Assembly: GCF_049445855.1 (NCBI RefSeq)
Contig: NZ_JBMSDV010000007.1
Span: 116,716 to 180,715 of the forward strand
From: JAGOCV01 sp049445855
GTDB lineage: Bacteria > Pseudomonadota > Gammaproteobacteria > Burkholderiales > Burkholderiaceae_C
Direction: 5' to 3'
Length of the DNA: 64,000 nucleotides
The notes below the pieces were generated by a model. The model worked only from the letters and a program-made list of their open reading frames with translations. It ran no database searches and was not told the DNA's origin. Below are positions 40,259 through 50,169 of this stretch, piece by piece (within the stretch, counting starts at the first letter, position 1; each line of letters opens with the position of its first letter). The position numbers and the translations under genes were made by a program.

Positions 40259-40669
40259 ATGTCCGTGATGCCCAACGATCGTGTCGCGGTTGCAGCGCAC
40301 CTGCACGTGCTGCTGCGCCGTCGCACGGGCCGCGTGACCGATACCGAGTGGATGGCCACCAACAGCGAATATGCGCAGGCCATGATCAAGTTCGCGCGCC
40401 AGCGTGCCGTGGAGGACAAGGCGCCCGAGCTCGAGGAGTGGGCCACGCGTCTCGAACGCGCCTGGGCGGCACCCATCGAGCAGGCGCGGGCCACGTTCAT
40501 GGAGGCAGCGGTTCGCACGGTGAGCATGCGCGTGAACCCGACGGCGGACGCACCGTCCCCGCCTCCGGCGCCGCCCGGATCTCCCGGCGCGCCGCCACCC
40601 AAGCCGCCAGGGGGGCCGCCACCGCCGCCACCGGCGGGTGGCTCACGCTACGTCGGCGGTCTGCGCTGA
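40259..40669 (+). CDS. Small protein with proline-rich C-terminus
   Basis: 136 residues. Residues 1-90 are predicted helical (VAAHLHVLLRRRTGRVTDTEWMATNSEYAQAMIKFARQ), and residues about 99-128 are dominated by Pro and Gly (PSPPPAPPGSPGAPPPKPP then PPPPPPAGG). No family is recognised. It follows amtB by twelve bases, so it is probably in the same nitrogen-controlled transcript. Its last 27 bases overlap the convergent GMC oxidoreductase. Confidence 0.65.
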   Translation: MSVMPNDRVAVAAHLHVLLRRRTGRVTDTEWMATNSEYAQAMIKFARQRAVEDKAPELEEWATRLERAWAAPIEQARATFMEAAVRTVSMRVNPTADAPSPPPAPPGSPGAPPPKPPGGPPPPPPAGGSRYVGGLR

Positions 40670-42340
40670 AGCAGGAACTTCGGCAGCGGTTGCCGCTGCA
40701 GCACCGTCCTCCGCAATCCAGCCCGCAGCCTTCTCGGCCATCATGAGCGTCGGGCTGTTGGTGTTGCCGCTGGTGATGGTGGGCATCGCGCCCGCATCGA
40801 CCACGCGCAAGCCGGCGATCAGTCCGCCGCGCCCGTCGCGCACGCGCAGGCGCGAGTCGAGCACGGCCATCCGGTCGCCGTCAGCGCCCATGCGCGTCGT
40901 GCCCACCGGGTGGAAGATGGTCGTTGCGATGTCACCGGCCAGTCGCGCGAGGTCTTCATCGCTCTCGTACTGCGGGCCCGGTTTCCATTCTTCAGGCTTG
41001 TACTTCGCCAGTGCCGGTTGTGCGGCGATGCGGCGCGTCACGCGCAGCGAATCAGCCGCGACCTTACGGTCCTCCTCGGTGCTCAGGTAATTCGGTGCAA
41101 TGGCCGGCGCATCTCCGAAGCGCGCACTGCGGATGCGCACCGTGCCGCGGCTCGTCGGGTTCAGGTTGCACACGCTCGCGGTGAATGCGGGGAAGCTGTG
41201 CAGCGGCTCGCCGAATGCGTCCAGCGACAGCGGCTGCACGTGGTATTCGAGGTTGGGCCATTCATGGTCGGCCGAAGAGCGTGTGAACGCGCCCAGCTGC
41301 GATGGCGCCATGCTCATCGGCCCGGTGCGCTTGAACGCGTATTCGAGGCCGATGCGCGCCTTGCCGAACAACGAGGACGCCAGCACGTTGAGCGTGGGCG
41401 CGCCGTTGATCTTGAAGACGGCACGGATCTGCAGGTGGTCCTGCAGGTTCGCACCCACGCCGGGCAGGTCCACCACCGGCGCGATACCGTGTTGCTGCAA
41501 CAGGTCGGCCGGGCCGATGCCCGAGAGCTGCAGCAACTGCGGCGAGCCGATGCTGCCGCCGGACAGCAGCACTTCGCGCGTGGCATGTGCCGTCACCATC
41601 TGCTGGCCGTCCCACACCTGCACGCCGGTACAGCGCTGGCTGCCGTCCGGCTGCTTTTCCAGCACGAGCCGCGTGGCCTGCGCGGTGGTCCACATCACGA
41701 AGTTGCTGCGGCCATAGCAGGTGGGACGCAGGAAGGCCTTGGCCGTGTTCCAGCGGAAGCCGTTCTTCTGGTTCACCTGGAAGTAGCCCACGCCTTCGTT
41801 GCTGCCGCGGTTGAAATCGGTGGAATGCGGAATGCCGGCTTCTTGCGCGGCCTGTGCGAATGCGTCGAGGATGTCCCAGCGCAGGCGCTGCTTTTCCACG
41901 CGCCATTCGCCACCCGCGCCGTGCATTTCGTCGGCGCCGAGGTAGTAGTCCTCGTGCTCCTTGAAGGCAGGCAGCACCTGGTTCCAGCGCCAGGTGTCGT
42001 CACCGGTGATCTGCGCCCACTGTTCGTAGTCGCGCGACTGCCCGCGCATGTAGATCATCCCGTTGATGCTCGAACAGCCACCCAGCGTCTTGCCCCGCGG
42101 ATAGCGCAGCGCACGGCCGTTCAGACCCGCGTCCGGCTCCGTCTGGTACAGCCAGTCCGTGCGCGGATTGCCGATGCAATACAGATAACCGACCGGGATG
42201 TGGATCCAGTGGTAGTCGTCCTTGCGCCCCGCCTCGATCAGCAGCACCCGCACCCGGCGGTCCGCCGACAGCCGGTTCGCCAGCAGACTGCCCGCCGTGC
42301 CACCGCCGATGACGATGTAGTCAAACGTTGTCTCACTCAC
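40643..42340 (-). CDS. GMC-family FAD-dependent alcohol/choline dehydrogenase
   Basis: 565 residues. FDYIVIGGGTAGSLLANRLSAD is the FAD-binding dinucleotide fold, PRGKTLGGCSSINGMIYMRG the GMC signature 1, GSIGSPQLLQLSGIGP signature 2, and HPVGTTRMGADG near the C-terminus carries the active-site histidine. GMC proteins of this branch oxidise choline or aliphatic alcohols to aldehydes, which would suit the aldehyde dehydrogenase gene upstream on the same strand. About 130 bases of dispersed repeat separate them. The precise alcohol cannot be read. Confidence 0.9.
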   Translation of the reverse strand: MSETTFDYIVIGGGTAGSLLANRLSADRRVRVLLIEAGRKDDYHWIHIPVGYLYCIGNPRTDWLYQTEPDAGLNGRALRYPRGKTLGGCSSINGMIYMRGQSRDYEQWAQITGDDTWRWNQVLPAFKEHEDYYLGADEMHGAGGEWRVEKQRLRWDILDAFAQAAQEAGIPHSTDFNRGSNEGVGYFQVNQKNGFRWNTAKAFLRPTCYGRSNFVMWTTAQATRLVLEKQPDGSQRCTGVQVWDGQQMVTAHATREVLLSGGSIGSPQLLQLSGIGPADLLQQHGIAPVVDLPGVGANLQDHLQIRAVFKINGAPTLNVLASSLFGKARIGLEYAFKRTGPMSMAPSQLGAFTRSSADHEWPNLEYHVQPLSLDAFGEPLHSFPAFTASVCNLNPTSRGTVRIRSARFGDAPAIAPNYLSTEEDRKVAADSLRVTRRIAAQPALAKYKPEEWKPGPQYESDEDLARLAGDIATTIFHPVGTTRMGADGDRMAVLDSRLRVRDGRGGLIAGLRVVDAGAMPTITSGNTNSPTLMMAEKAAGWIAEDGAAAATAAEVPASAQTADVA

Positions 42341-42390
42341 TTCTTTGTCTCCATCCCCGGTCGCACGCCGGGATTCAAGGCCAGTGCACC

Positions 42391-42472
42391 CACGGAACCG
42401 GCTCCGCCGGGCCGTCGGGCCGTCGGGTGCGCCCCCCTTTGGGGGGAGGCGGCCAAAGGCCGCTTCGGGGGG
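42391..42472 (-). repeat. Dispersed GC-rich intergenic repeat, copy 3
   Basis: Read on the minus strand: CCCCCGAAGCGGCC-TTT-GGCCGCC, a C-run/G-run hairpin, GCACCC and GGCGGAGCCGGTTCCGTGGG. It is the same modular element as at 18868 and 63679, here in opposite orientation, and could act as a transcription barrier between mmsA and the GMC gene. Confidence 0.75.
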
Positions 42473-42473
42473 A

Positions 42474-44012
<1,539 letters not shown>

Positions 44013-44109
44013 GGTGCGGGCCTTTGGAGGGAGGGACGGTTGATGTGCTGGACTCCGCAGGAAGTCTAGGCGCGAAGCCCCGCTTTGAAAATACGGAAAA
44101 CCTGACTAC

Positions 44110-44131
44110 ATTGTTCGATTCGCCGAACAAT
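44110..44131. promoter_or_regulatory. LysR-type operator between mmsA and its regulator
   Basis: A perfect inverted repeat with 8-base arms ATTGTTCG and CGAACAAT around ATTCGC. It contains the T-N11-A pattern of LysR boxes and lies 28 bases before the lysR gene and about 100 bases before mmsA, the classic divergent layout. Confidence 0.75.
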
Positions 44132-44159
44132 CCAAGGCCGGATAAGAGGGTAAACCCGA

Positions 44160-45128
44160 ATGAGTACGCACAGCCGAATCACCCGGATGGCCCCGGTCAT
44201 CGCCGACCTGCACCTGCTGGTGGTGCTTGGCCAGACGCGCAGCTACACCCAGGCCGCGCGTCGGCTCGGCCTGTCGAAGGCGACGGTCAGCCTGCGCATC
44301 AGCGAGCTGGAGCGCGCGGCCGGCGTGCCGCTGGTGCGGCGCACGACGCGCTCCGTCGCGCTCACGGCCGCCGGTCAGCAGCTCGTGGCGGACACCGAGT
44401 TGCCGTTCACCCGCATCGAGCAGAGCTTCGCCGCGGTGCGCGACCTGGCGAGCACGCCCCGCGGTCTGGTGCGCGTGACGGCGCCGGTGGCGCTGGGCCG
44501 CCAGCACATCACGCCGCTGCTGGCGAAGTTCCTTCGCCGCTATCCGGAAATCCGCATCGAGCTCGACCTGACTGACCGCTTCGTCAACCTCGCGCAGGAA
44601 GGCTTCGATCTCGCGATCCGCCACACCCAGGTGCCGCCCGACACGCATGTCGCCTGGACGCTGTGCGAGACGCGCTCGCTGCTGGTGGCCAGCAGCGACT
44701 ACCTGCGCCGGCGAGGTTCGCCGCAACAGCCACTCGACCTCGCGGGACACGACTGCCTGCTGTACCTGCGCGACGGGGCGGGGCAGAACTGGTCGTTCGA
44801 GCGGGCGACGGGCCGCAGGGTGCCGGCGGTCACCGTTCCCGTGACCGGGCCGCTCAAGGCGAACAACAGCGAAGCACTGCGCGATGCCGTGGTCGCCGGG
44901 CTCGGCATCGGCTTGCTGCCGGACTTCAGCGCCATGGTGCAGCAGGGCGCGACGACACCGGCATGGACGCTGGCAAAAGGCCTGCAGGTCGTGCTGCCCG
45001 ACTGGCGTCCGCAAGGCTTCTTTGGCGGCAACATCCATGCGATCCGCCCGTGGTCTCCCCAGGTGCCACGCGCGGTGCAGGCGCTGGTGGACCATCTGCG
45101 CGAAAGCATGGCGGGCGGCTTTGCCTGA
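44160..45128 (+). CDS. LysR-family regulator (likely controls mmsA)
   Basis: 322 residues. The winged helix (about 12-70) has LHLLVVLGQTRSYTQAARRLGLSKATVSLRISELERAAGVPLVRRTTRSVALTAAG. The ligand domain starts RGLVRVTAPVALGRQHITPLLAKFLRRYPEIRIELDLTDRFVNLAQEGFDLAIRH, close to the CrgA/DmlR type. It diverges from mmsA with a strong palindrome in between, so it is the likely activator or repressor of that gene and of itself. Confidence 0.92.
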   Translation: MSTHSRITRMAPVIADLHLLVVLGQTRSYTQAARRLGLSKATVSLRISELERAAGVPLVRRTTRSVALTAAGQQLVADTELPFTRIEQSFAAVRDLASTPRGLVRVTAPVALGRQHITPLLAKFLRRYPEIRIELDLTDRFVNLAQEGFDLAIRHTQVPPDTHVAWTLCETRSLLVASSDYLRRRGSPQQPLDLAGHDCLLYLRDGAGQNWSFERATGRRVPAVTVPVTGPLKANNSEALRDAVVAGLGIGLLPDFSAMVQQGATTPAWTLAKGLQVVLPDWRPQGFFGGNIHAIRPWSPQVPRAVQALVDHLRESMAGGFA

Positions 45129-45248
45129 CCGGACCGCCTACCGCATTTCAGGGAGGCGGCGGAAATTCCGTCTTTTGCCTACACCGCACGCCTGTGGAGA
45201 CGTTAGGATGCACGATTGCCTGTTCCCAGTGCAACGACAGCCGTAACC

Positions 45249-46409
45249 ATGGCCATAGCGACTGCCACATCGACAGACTCAATGGGGGAATCAACACCGA
45301 GCATCCGCCGTGACGACACGCCGCAAGGCGGCAGCGTCGTGGCCACGGGCGACTGGACGGCGGCGAGCCTGACAGCGGTCGCGGCGTGGAAGCCCCTGCG
45401 CGATGCGCTTTCTGCTTCGCCCAAGGGCGGCGCGCCAGAGACATGGGACCTTCGCGGCATCACGCGGCTGGACCACGTCGGCGCGCAATTGCTCTGGAAC
45501 CACTGGGGTCGTCGCTGGCCCGCGAAGCTCGAAGCCGAAGCGCCGCAGCGCGCGGTGCTCAAACACGTCGAGCAGTACAGCGTGGAGCAGCCCGCAGAAC
45601 AGCGCCCCAGCTGGAAGTCGCACTACCTTGCGCTCGGCGCGCGCTTGATGCTTCTGGTCGACCACCTGAAAGACCTCGTGCGCCTCGTCGGCCAGCTTTT
45701 CCTGGACCTGCTGAAGCTCGCGCGCGCGCCGCACGAAGGCCCGTGGCGGGACGTGTCGGGGCACCTGTACCACATCGGCGCGACCGCGATGCCGATCACC
45801 GCGCTCGTGGGCTTCCTCATCGGCGTGGTGCTGGCGTACCTGACCTCGCAGCAGTTGCGGCAGTTCGGCGCGGACGCATTCATCGTGGACATCCTGGGCC
45901 TTTCGCTCATCCGCGAGCTCGGGCCGGTGCTCGCCGCCGTGCTCATCGCAGGGCGTTCCGGTTCGGCCATCACCGCGCAGATCGGCGTGATGCGCGTCAC
46001 CGAAGAACTCGACGCCATGCGCGTGATGGGTATCCCGCATGGCTTCCGCCTCGTCATGCCGCGCGCGATGGCGCTCGCGGTGGCGATGCCGCTCATCACC
46101 GTGTGGACCACGCTGGCGGCGCTGATGGGCGGCATGCTCGCGGCCGACCTGTCGCTGGGCATCACACCGAATTTCTTCTTCACGGCGCTTCCGAAGGCGG
46201 TGGAGTTCTCCAATCTCGCGCTCGCGCTGTCCAAGTCGGTGGTGTTCGGCGTGCTGATCGCACTCATCGGCTGCCACTACGGCCTGCGCGTGGAGCCCAA
46301 TACCGAGAGCCTGGGCCAGGGCACGACGGCGTCGGTGGTGACGTCGATCACGGTGGTGATCCTGGTGGACGCGCTGTTCGCCGTGGTGTTCAAGGGCGTG
46401 GGGGTCTGA
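45249..46409 (+). CDS. mlaE: MlaE-family ABC permease with N-terminal STAS-like domain
   Basis: About 386 residues. Residues about 30-115 form a STAS-like domain (VVATGDWTAASLTAVAAW then WDLRGITRLDHVGAQLLWNHW). Residues about 150-386 are the MlaE domain, with YHIGATAMPITALVGFLIGVVLAYLTSQQLRQFGADAFIVDILGLSLIRELGPVLAAVLIAGRSGSAITAQIGVMRVTEELDAM-type conserved sequence and five helices. MlaE proteins move phospholipids between inner and outer membranes. In E. coli the STAS protein MlaB is separate; here it is fused. The start is uncertain: 45249 is the first ATG, with weak support, and later starts are possible. Confidence 0.9.
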   Translation: MAIATATSTDSMGESTPSIRRDDTPQGGSVVATGDWTAASLTAVAAWKPLRDALSASPKGGAPETWDLRGITRLDHVGAQLLWNHWGRRWPAKLEAEAPQRAVLKHVEQYSVEQPAEQRPSWKSHYLALGARLMLLVDHLKDLVRLVGQLFLDLLKLARAPHEGPWRDVSGHLYHIGATAMPITALVGFLIGVVLAYLTSQQLRQFGADAFIVDILGLSLIRELGPVLAAVLIAGRSGSAITAQIGVMRVTEELDAMRVMGIPHGFRLVMPRAMALAVAMPLITVWTTLAALMGGMLAADLSLGITPNFFFTALPKAVEFSNLALALSKSVVFGVLIALIGCHYGLRVEPNTESLGQGTTASVVTSITVVILVDALFAVVFKGVGV

Positions 46410-46411
46410 CC

Positions 46412-47245
46412 ATGCGACCACCACACGCACCGCGCGCCGTCCCCGTCCCGCTCGACGATGTGACGTCCATGGTCGACATCCGCGGCCTGTGGACCGTGTT
46501 CGACGGACACGACGGCGAAGTCGTGATCCACCGCGACCTCGATCTGTCCATCGCGCGCGGCGAGGTCGTGTCGCTCGTCGGCGGCTCGGGCACCGGCAAA
46601 ACGGTGTTGCTGCGGCAAATCCTCGGGCTGGAGCATCCGGCGCGCGGCAGCGTCACCGTGCTCGGGCAACCGGTGGATCGGATGGGCGACAAGGGCGCGG
46701 CCAGCCGTGTGGGCATGCTGTTCCAGCAGGGCGCGCTGTTCTCTGCCTTCAGCGTGCTCGAGAACATTTCATTCCCGTTGCGCGAGTTGCGCACGCTGCC
46801 CGAAGACCTGATCCGCGACGCCGCGCTGGTGAAGCTGCAGATGGTGGGCCTGGACGTGAAGCACGCGCACAAGATGCCGGCCGATCTGTCGGGCGGCATG
46901 ATCAAGCGCGTGGCCCTGGCTCGCGCGCTCATCATGGACCCGCCGTTGCTGTTGCTGGACGAGCCGACCGCCGGCCTCGACCCCGAAAGCTCCGACGGCT
47001 TCTGCACGCTGCTGCGGTCGCTGCACCGCGAACTCGACCTCACTGTGGTGATGGTCACGCACGACCTCGATACGCTTTACGAGCTGAGCACGCGCATCGC
47101 CGTGCTGGCGCAGCAGAAAGTCATCGTCAACGGGCCGCCGAAGGACGTCATCGCCTTCCCGCACCCGTTCATTCGCGAATTCTTCCTCGGAGAACGCGGG
47201 CAGCGCGCCATGGAGCTGCTGCGCGAATATCCGTTTGCAGTGTAG
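46412..47245 (+). CDS. mlaF: MlaF-type ABC ATPase
   Basis: 277 residues. Walker A GGSGTGKTVLLRQILG, Q-loop MLFQQGALFSAFSVLENISFPL, signature LSGGMIKRVALARAL and Walker B PLLLLDEPTAGLDP are all intact; the LSGGM signature and QGALFSAFSV are typical of MlaF. It energises the MlaE permease encoded two bases upstream. The MCE protein follows after eleven bases. Confidence 0.94.
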   Translation: MRPPHAPRAVPVPLDDVTSMVDIRGLWTVFDGHDGEVVIHRDLDLSIARGEVVSLVGGSGTGKTVLLRQILGLEHPARGSVTVLGQPVDRMGDKGAASRVGMLFQQGALFSAFSVLENISFPLRELRTLPEDLIRDAALVKLQMVGLDVKHAHKMPADLSGGMIKRVALARALIMDPPLLLLDEPTAGLDPESSDGFCTLLRSLHRELDLTVVMVTHDLDTLYELSTRIAVLAQQKVIVNGPPKDVIAFPHPFIREFFLGERGQRAMELLREYPFAV

Positions 47246-47256
47246 AAAGGCCTCAC

Positions 47257-48231
47257 ATGGAAAACAAAGCCCATGCCCTTGCAGCCGGCGCCTTCGTCCT
47301 CGGCGTCGCGGCGCTGATGGTGGCGCTGGCCCTCTGGCTGATGCGCGATACCGAAGTGCGTAACGTGTACGAGATGTCCACGCGCGAATCGGTGGCCGGG
47401 CTGCAGCCGCAGGCCGCGGTGCGTTTCCGCGGCATCTCGGTCGGGCGCGTGACGGAGATCGGCTTCGACCCGCAGACCAAAGGCAATGTGCTCGTGCGCA
47501 TTTCGGTGGACGACGAAACGCCGATCACGCGCTCCACTTTCGCAACGCTCAGCTACCAGGGGGTGACGGGCCTGGCCTTCATCCAGCTCGACGACGACGG
47601 CAAGTCGAGCGAGGCATTGCCGCCAGGCGCAGGTCAGTCGGCGCGCATTCCCCTCAAACCTTCGCTGTTGTCGCGCCTGACCGATCGCGGCGAGGCGATC
47701 CTGGTGCAGGTGGAGCAGACCACGCAGCGCATCAACCAGATCCTGGGCGAGGACAACCAGAAGCTCTTCAGCGGCGCGATGCAGAACATCGGCGATGCCG
47801 CCGGTGGCGTGCACCAGCTGACGCAGCGCCTCGATGCCACCATCACGAAGAAGCTCGATCCGGCGCTCGATGCGTTTGCGCCGGCCGCACGCGACACCAG
47901 CAGCGCGATGAAGGCCCTGCAGGAGGCATCCAGCTCGGTGGAGAAAAGCGCCGACGAGATCGCCAAGACCGCGCAGCGCCTGAACGAGAAGGACGGCCCG
48001 ATCGACCGCCTGGCGGAAGGAACGCAGGCGCTCTCGCATGCGGCGGATTCGTTCAACTCCGCCACGCTGCCGCGCATCAACCGCGTGACGGAAGAAACCT
48101 CGCGCGCGGCGCGCCAGCTCAGCCGTGCTGCGAATTCCATCAACGACAACCCGCAATCGCTGCTGTTCGGCAATGGCCAGGTGCCACCCGGCCCGGGCGA
48201 GCAGGGATTCAAGGCTCCGGCCGCGAAGTGA
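47257..48231 (+). CDS. mlaD: MlaD/MCE-family substrate-binding protein
   Basis: 324 residues. One membrane anchor (about 7-30), a single MCE domain (about 38-120: YEMSTRESVAGLQPQAAVRFRGISVGRVTEIGFDPQTKGNVLVRISVDDETPITRSTFATLSYQGVTGLAFIQLDDD-type sequence) and a long amphipathic helical tail (about 130-310, RLTDRGEAILVQVEQTTQRINQIL). The MCE ring is the lipid-binding, periplasm-spanning part. The tail is longer than in E. coli MlaD (183 residues) and resembles PqiB/YebT-type coiled coils. Confidence 0.92.
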   Translation: MENKAHALAAGAFVLGVAALMVALALWLMRDTEVRNVYEMSTRESVAGLQPQAAVRFRGISVGRVTEIGFDPQTKGNVLVRISVDDETPITRSTFATLSYQGVTGLAFIQLDDDGKSSEALPPGAGQSARIPLKPSLLSRLTDRGEAILVQVEQTTQRINQILGEDNQKLFSGAMQNIGDAAGGVHQLTQRLDATITKKLDPALDAFAPAARDTSSAMKALQEASSSVEKSADEIAKTAQRLNEKDGPIDRLAEGTQALSHAADSFNSATLPRINRVTEETSRAARQLSRAANSINDNPQSLLFGNGQVPPGPGEQGFKAPAAK

Positions 48232-48238
48232 GCATGCC

Positions 48239-48940
48239 ATGAAGAACCACCCAGACAACGTCCTCCCGCGCCGTCACACCAGGGCCCTGATGGTCGTGAC
48301 CGCTGCCCTGGCGCTTGCCGGTTGCGCCCTGCCCGACAAGCCGACGCGCCCCGCGCTGTTCGACTTCGGCCCAGGCACGCTGACACCTCAACCAACGAAC
48401 CGCATGGCGCCGCTGCCGGCGCTCGCGCTGGCCGAGATCGATGCCAACGGCCTGCTCGACAGTACGGCCGTGCTGTACCGGCTGGGCTACGACGATCCGC
48501 ACCAGCTGCGCCCGTATGCGCTGGCACGCTGGAGCATGTCGCCGGGCCAGCTGATCCGCCAGCGGCTGCGCGAGACGCTGGGCCAGCGACGCGCCATCCT
48601 CAATGCCGACGAAGGCGCGTCGCAGACCCGCCGCGACGGCTCCATTCCCTACGTGCTGCGCATCGAACTCGAGGAGTTCAGCCAGCACTTCCAGTCGCCC
48701 ACGCAAAGCGCCGGCGTGGTGCGGCTGCGGGCCACGCTGGTGGACAGCACGCCGGCCGGCGAGCAGTTGCTGGGCCAGCGCACGGTGCTCGTGCAGCGGC
48801 CTGCGCCCTCGGCCGACGCACCGGGCGGCGTGCGCGCACTTGCGGCAGCCACGGATGCGGCGGTCGAGGAAATCTCGCAGTGGCTGCAACAGACACAGCC
48901 GGCATCCACCACGCCGGCCAGACCGGCCACACCACGCTGA
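48239..48940 (+). CDS. ABC-type transport auxiliary lipoprotein (PqiC-like)
   Basis: 233 residues. Signal peptide with lipobox LALAGC (cysteine near residue 29), then the ABC_trans_aux domain (LALAEIDANGLLDSTAVLYRLGYDDPHQLRPYALARWSMSPGQLIRQRLRETL...). Such outer-membrane lipoproteins dock MCE transporters to the outer membrane. An Ala/Thr/Pro-rich tail ends the protein. It replaces MlaC/MlaA in this operon type. Confidence 0.9.
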   Translation: MKNHPDNVLPRRHTRALMVVTAALALAGCALPDKPTRPALFDFGPGTLTPQPTNRMAPLPALALAEIDANGLLDSTAVLYRLGYDDPHQLRPYALARWSMSPGQLIRQRLRETLGQRRAILNADEGASQTRRDGSIPYVLRIELEEFSQHFQSPTQSAGVVRLRATLVDSTPAGEQLLGQRTVLVQRPAPSADAPGGVRALAAATDAAVEEISQWLQQTQPASTTPARPATPR

Positions 48941-48949
48941 AACATCGCC

Positions 48950-49510
48950 ATGCCCAGCCCGAGCGTCGAAGAGCAGTTGAAGGAAGCCGGTCTCGAACTG
49001 GCCGGCACCTGCCAGGGCATGGCCGGCCGCGGGCCACGCCTGTTGCACAACGCCGCGCTGCTGGAAGACTTCACCGCCGACGAAATGGACGCGCTTGGCA
49101 GTGCGATGCCGATGCTGCGGGCCGCTCCGGGGCAGGTGCTCATCAACGAAGGTGAAGTCGGTGAATGGATGCTGTTGCTGCTCTCCGGCACGGTGGATGT
49201 GACCAAGCGGACGCCGACCGGCGAAGTCTCGCGGCTGGCTGTCATCCGCGAAGGCGCGGCCATCGGCGAGATGTCCATGCTCGACGGTGAACCGCGTTAC
49301 GCGACCTGCACGGCCATCGATGCGGTGGAGGCTGGCGTTCTCACGCGCAGCGCCATCGCGCTGCTCATCCGCGAGCACCCGGGTGTGGGTGCGAAGCTGC
49401 TGGTGAAGCTCACGCAGCTGCTGGCCCAGCGCCTGCGCAACACCAGCAACCAACTGGTGAAGATGGTGCAGGCCGCAGCGGATTCGCAGGAAGAAAGCGA
49501 AGCGCGCTGA
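48950..49510 (+). CDS. Stand-alone cyclic-nucleotide-binding domain protein
   Basis: 186 residues. One cNMP-binding domain (about 30-150): LLEDFTADEMDALGSAMPMLRAAPGQVLINEGEVGEWMLLLLSGTVDVTKRT, then the phosphate-binding cassette IGEMSMLDGEPRYATCTA with its Gly-Glu and Arg residues. No DNA-binding helix-turn-helix or enzyme domain follows; the C-terminus is a helix (LVKLTQLLAQRLRNTSNQLVKMVQAA). It begins nine bases after the auxiliary lipoprotein and is the last gene of the MCE operon, so it may regulate the transporter directly. Confidence 0.88.
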   Translation: MPSPSVEEQLKEAGLELAGTCQGMAGRGPRLLHNAALLEDFTADEMDALGSAMPMLRAAPGQVLINEGEVGEWMLLLLSGTVDVTKRTPTGEVSRLAVIREGAAIGEMSMLDGEPRYATCTAIDAVEAGVLTRSAIALLIREHPGVGAKLLVKLTQLLAQRLRNTSNQLVKMVQAAADSQEESEAR

Positions 49511-49549
49511 CAGTTTCAGGTGGCGCAGTGAAGGAAGCCGGCCGGCGGC

Positions 49550-50167
49550 TCAGCCCAGGCCGGGAAAGATCTTGTGCAGACCTTCAGCCATCACTTCTAC
49601 CGCGAGCGCGGCGAGGATCAGGCCCATCAGTCGCGTCATCACATTGATGCCTGTCTTGCCCAGCACCCGCGCGATCGGGTCGGCCAGCGCGAAGCACACC
49701 GCCGTGGCCAGACCCACCACCACGCCGTAGCCCACGAGCGTGAGCAGTTGCCAGAAGGTCTTGGCGCGCTCGGCATAGATCACCACGGTGGAGATCGTCG
49801 CCGGACCCGTGAGCAGCGGAATGGTCAGCGGCACCACGGCAATGGAGGCGCGCGCAGCGGCTTCTTCCATTTCGTCGGGGTTGGATTTGTGCTCCGCGGG
49901 TTGCGCGTTGAGCATGCTCATCGCGCTGATGAGCAGCAGCATGCCGCCGCCCACCTGGAAGCTCGCCAGCGAGATGCCGAAGAACTCGAGGATCTGCAGG
50001 CCGAGCAGCGCACTTGCGGCGATCACCGCGAACGCGCTGAAGGCGGAGATGCCGATCGTGCGGCGGCGTTCGGCGCGTGGCAGGTCCTGCGTGAAGTGGA
50101 TGAAGAAAGGCACGATGGCCAGCGGGTTCACGATGGCCAGCAACGTGATGAGCGGCTTGAGGTCCAT
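49550..50167 (-). CDS. MarC-family integral membrane protein
   Basis: 205 residues, about six membrane helices. LLAIVNPLAIVPFFIHFTQDLPRAERRRTIGISAFSAFAVIAASALLG and VVPLTIPLLTGPATISTVVIYAERAKTF are signatures of the MarC/UPF0056 family. The once-proposed antibiotic-resistance role is not supported in E. coli; function unknown. It is encoded two bases downstream of the SDR gene. Confidence 0.92.
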   Translation of the reverse strand: MDLKPLITLLAIVNPLAIVPFFIHFTQDLPRAERRRTIGISAFSAFAVIAASALLGLQILEFFGISLASFQVGGGMLLLISAMSMLNAQPAEHKSNPDEMEEAAARASIAVVPLTIPLLTGPATISTVVIYAERAKTFWQLLTLVGYGVVVGLATAVCFALADPIARVLGKTGINVMTRLMGLILAALAVEVMAEGLHKIFPGLG

Positions 50168-50169
50168 GC

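Noticed and set aside
45208..45248. 12-codon ORF (MHDCLFPVQRQP) ahead of the MlaE gene
   Set aside because: Too short, no ribosome-binding site and out of frame with the permease; probably chance.
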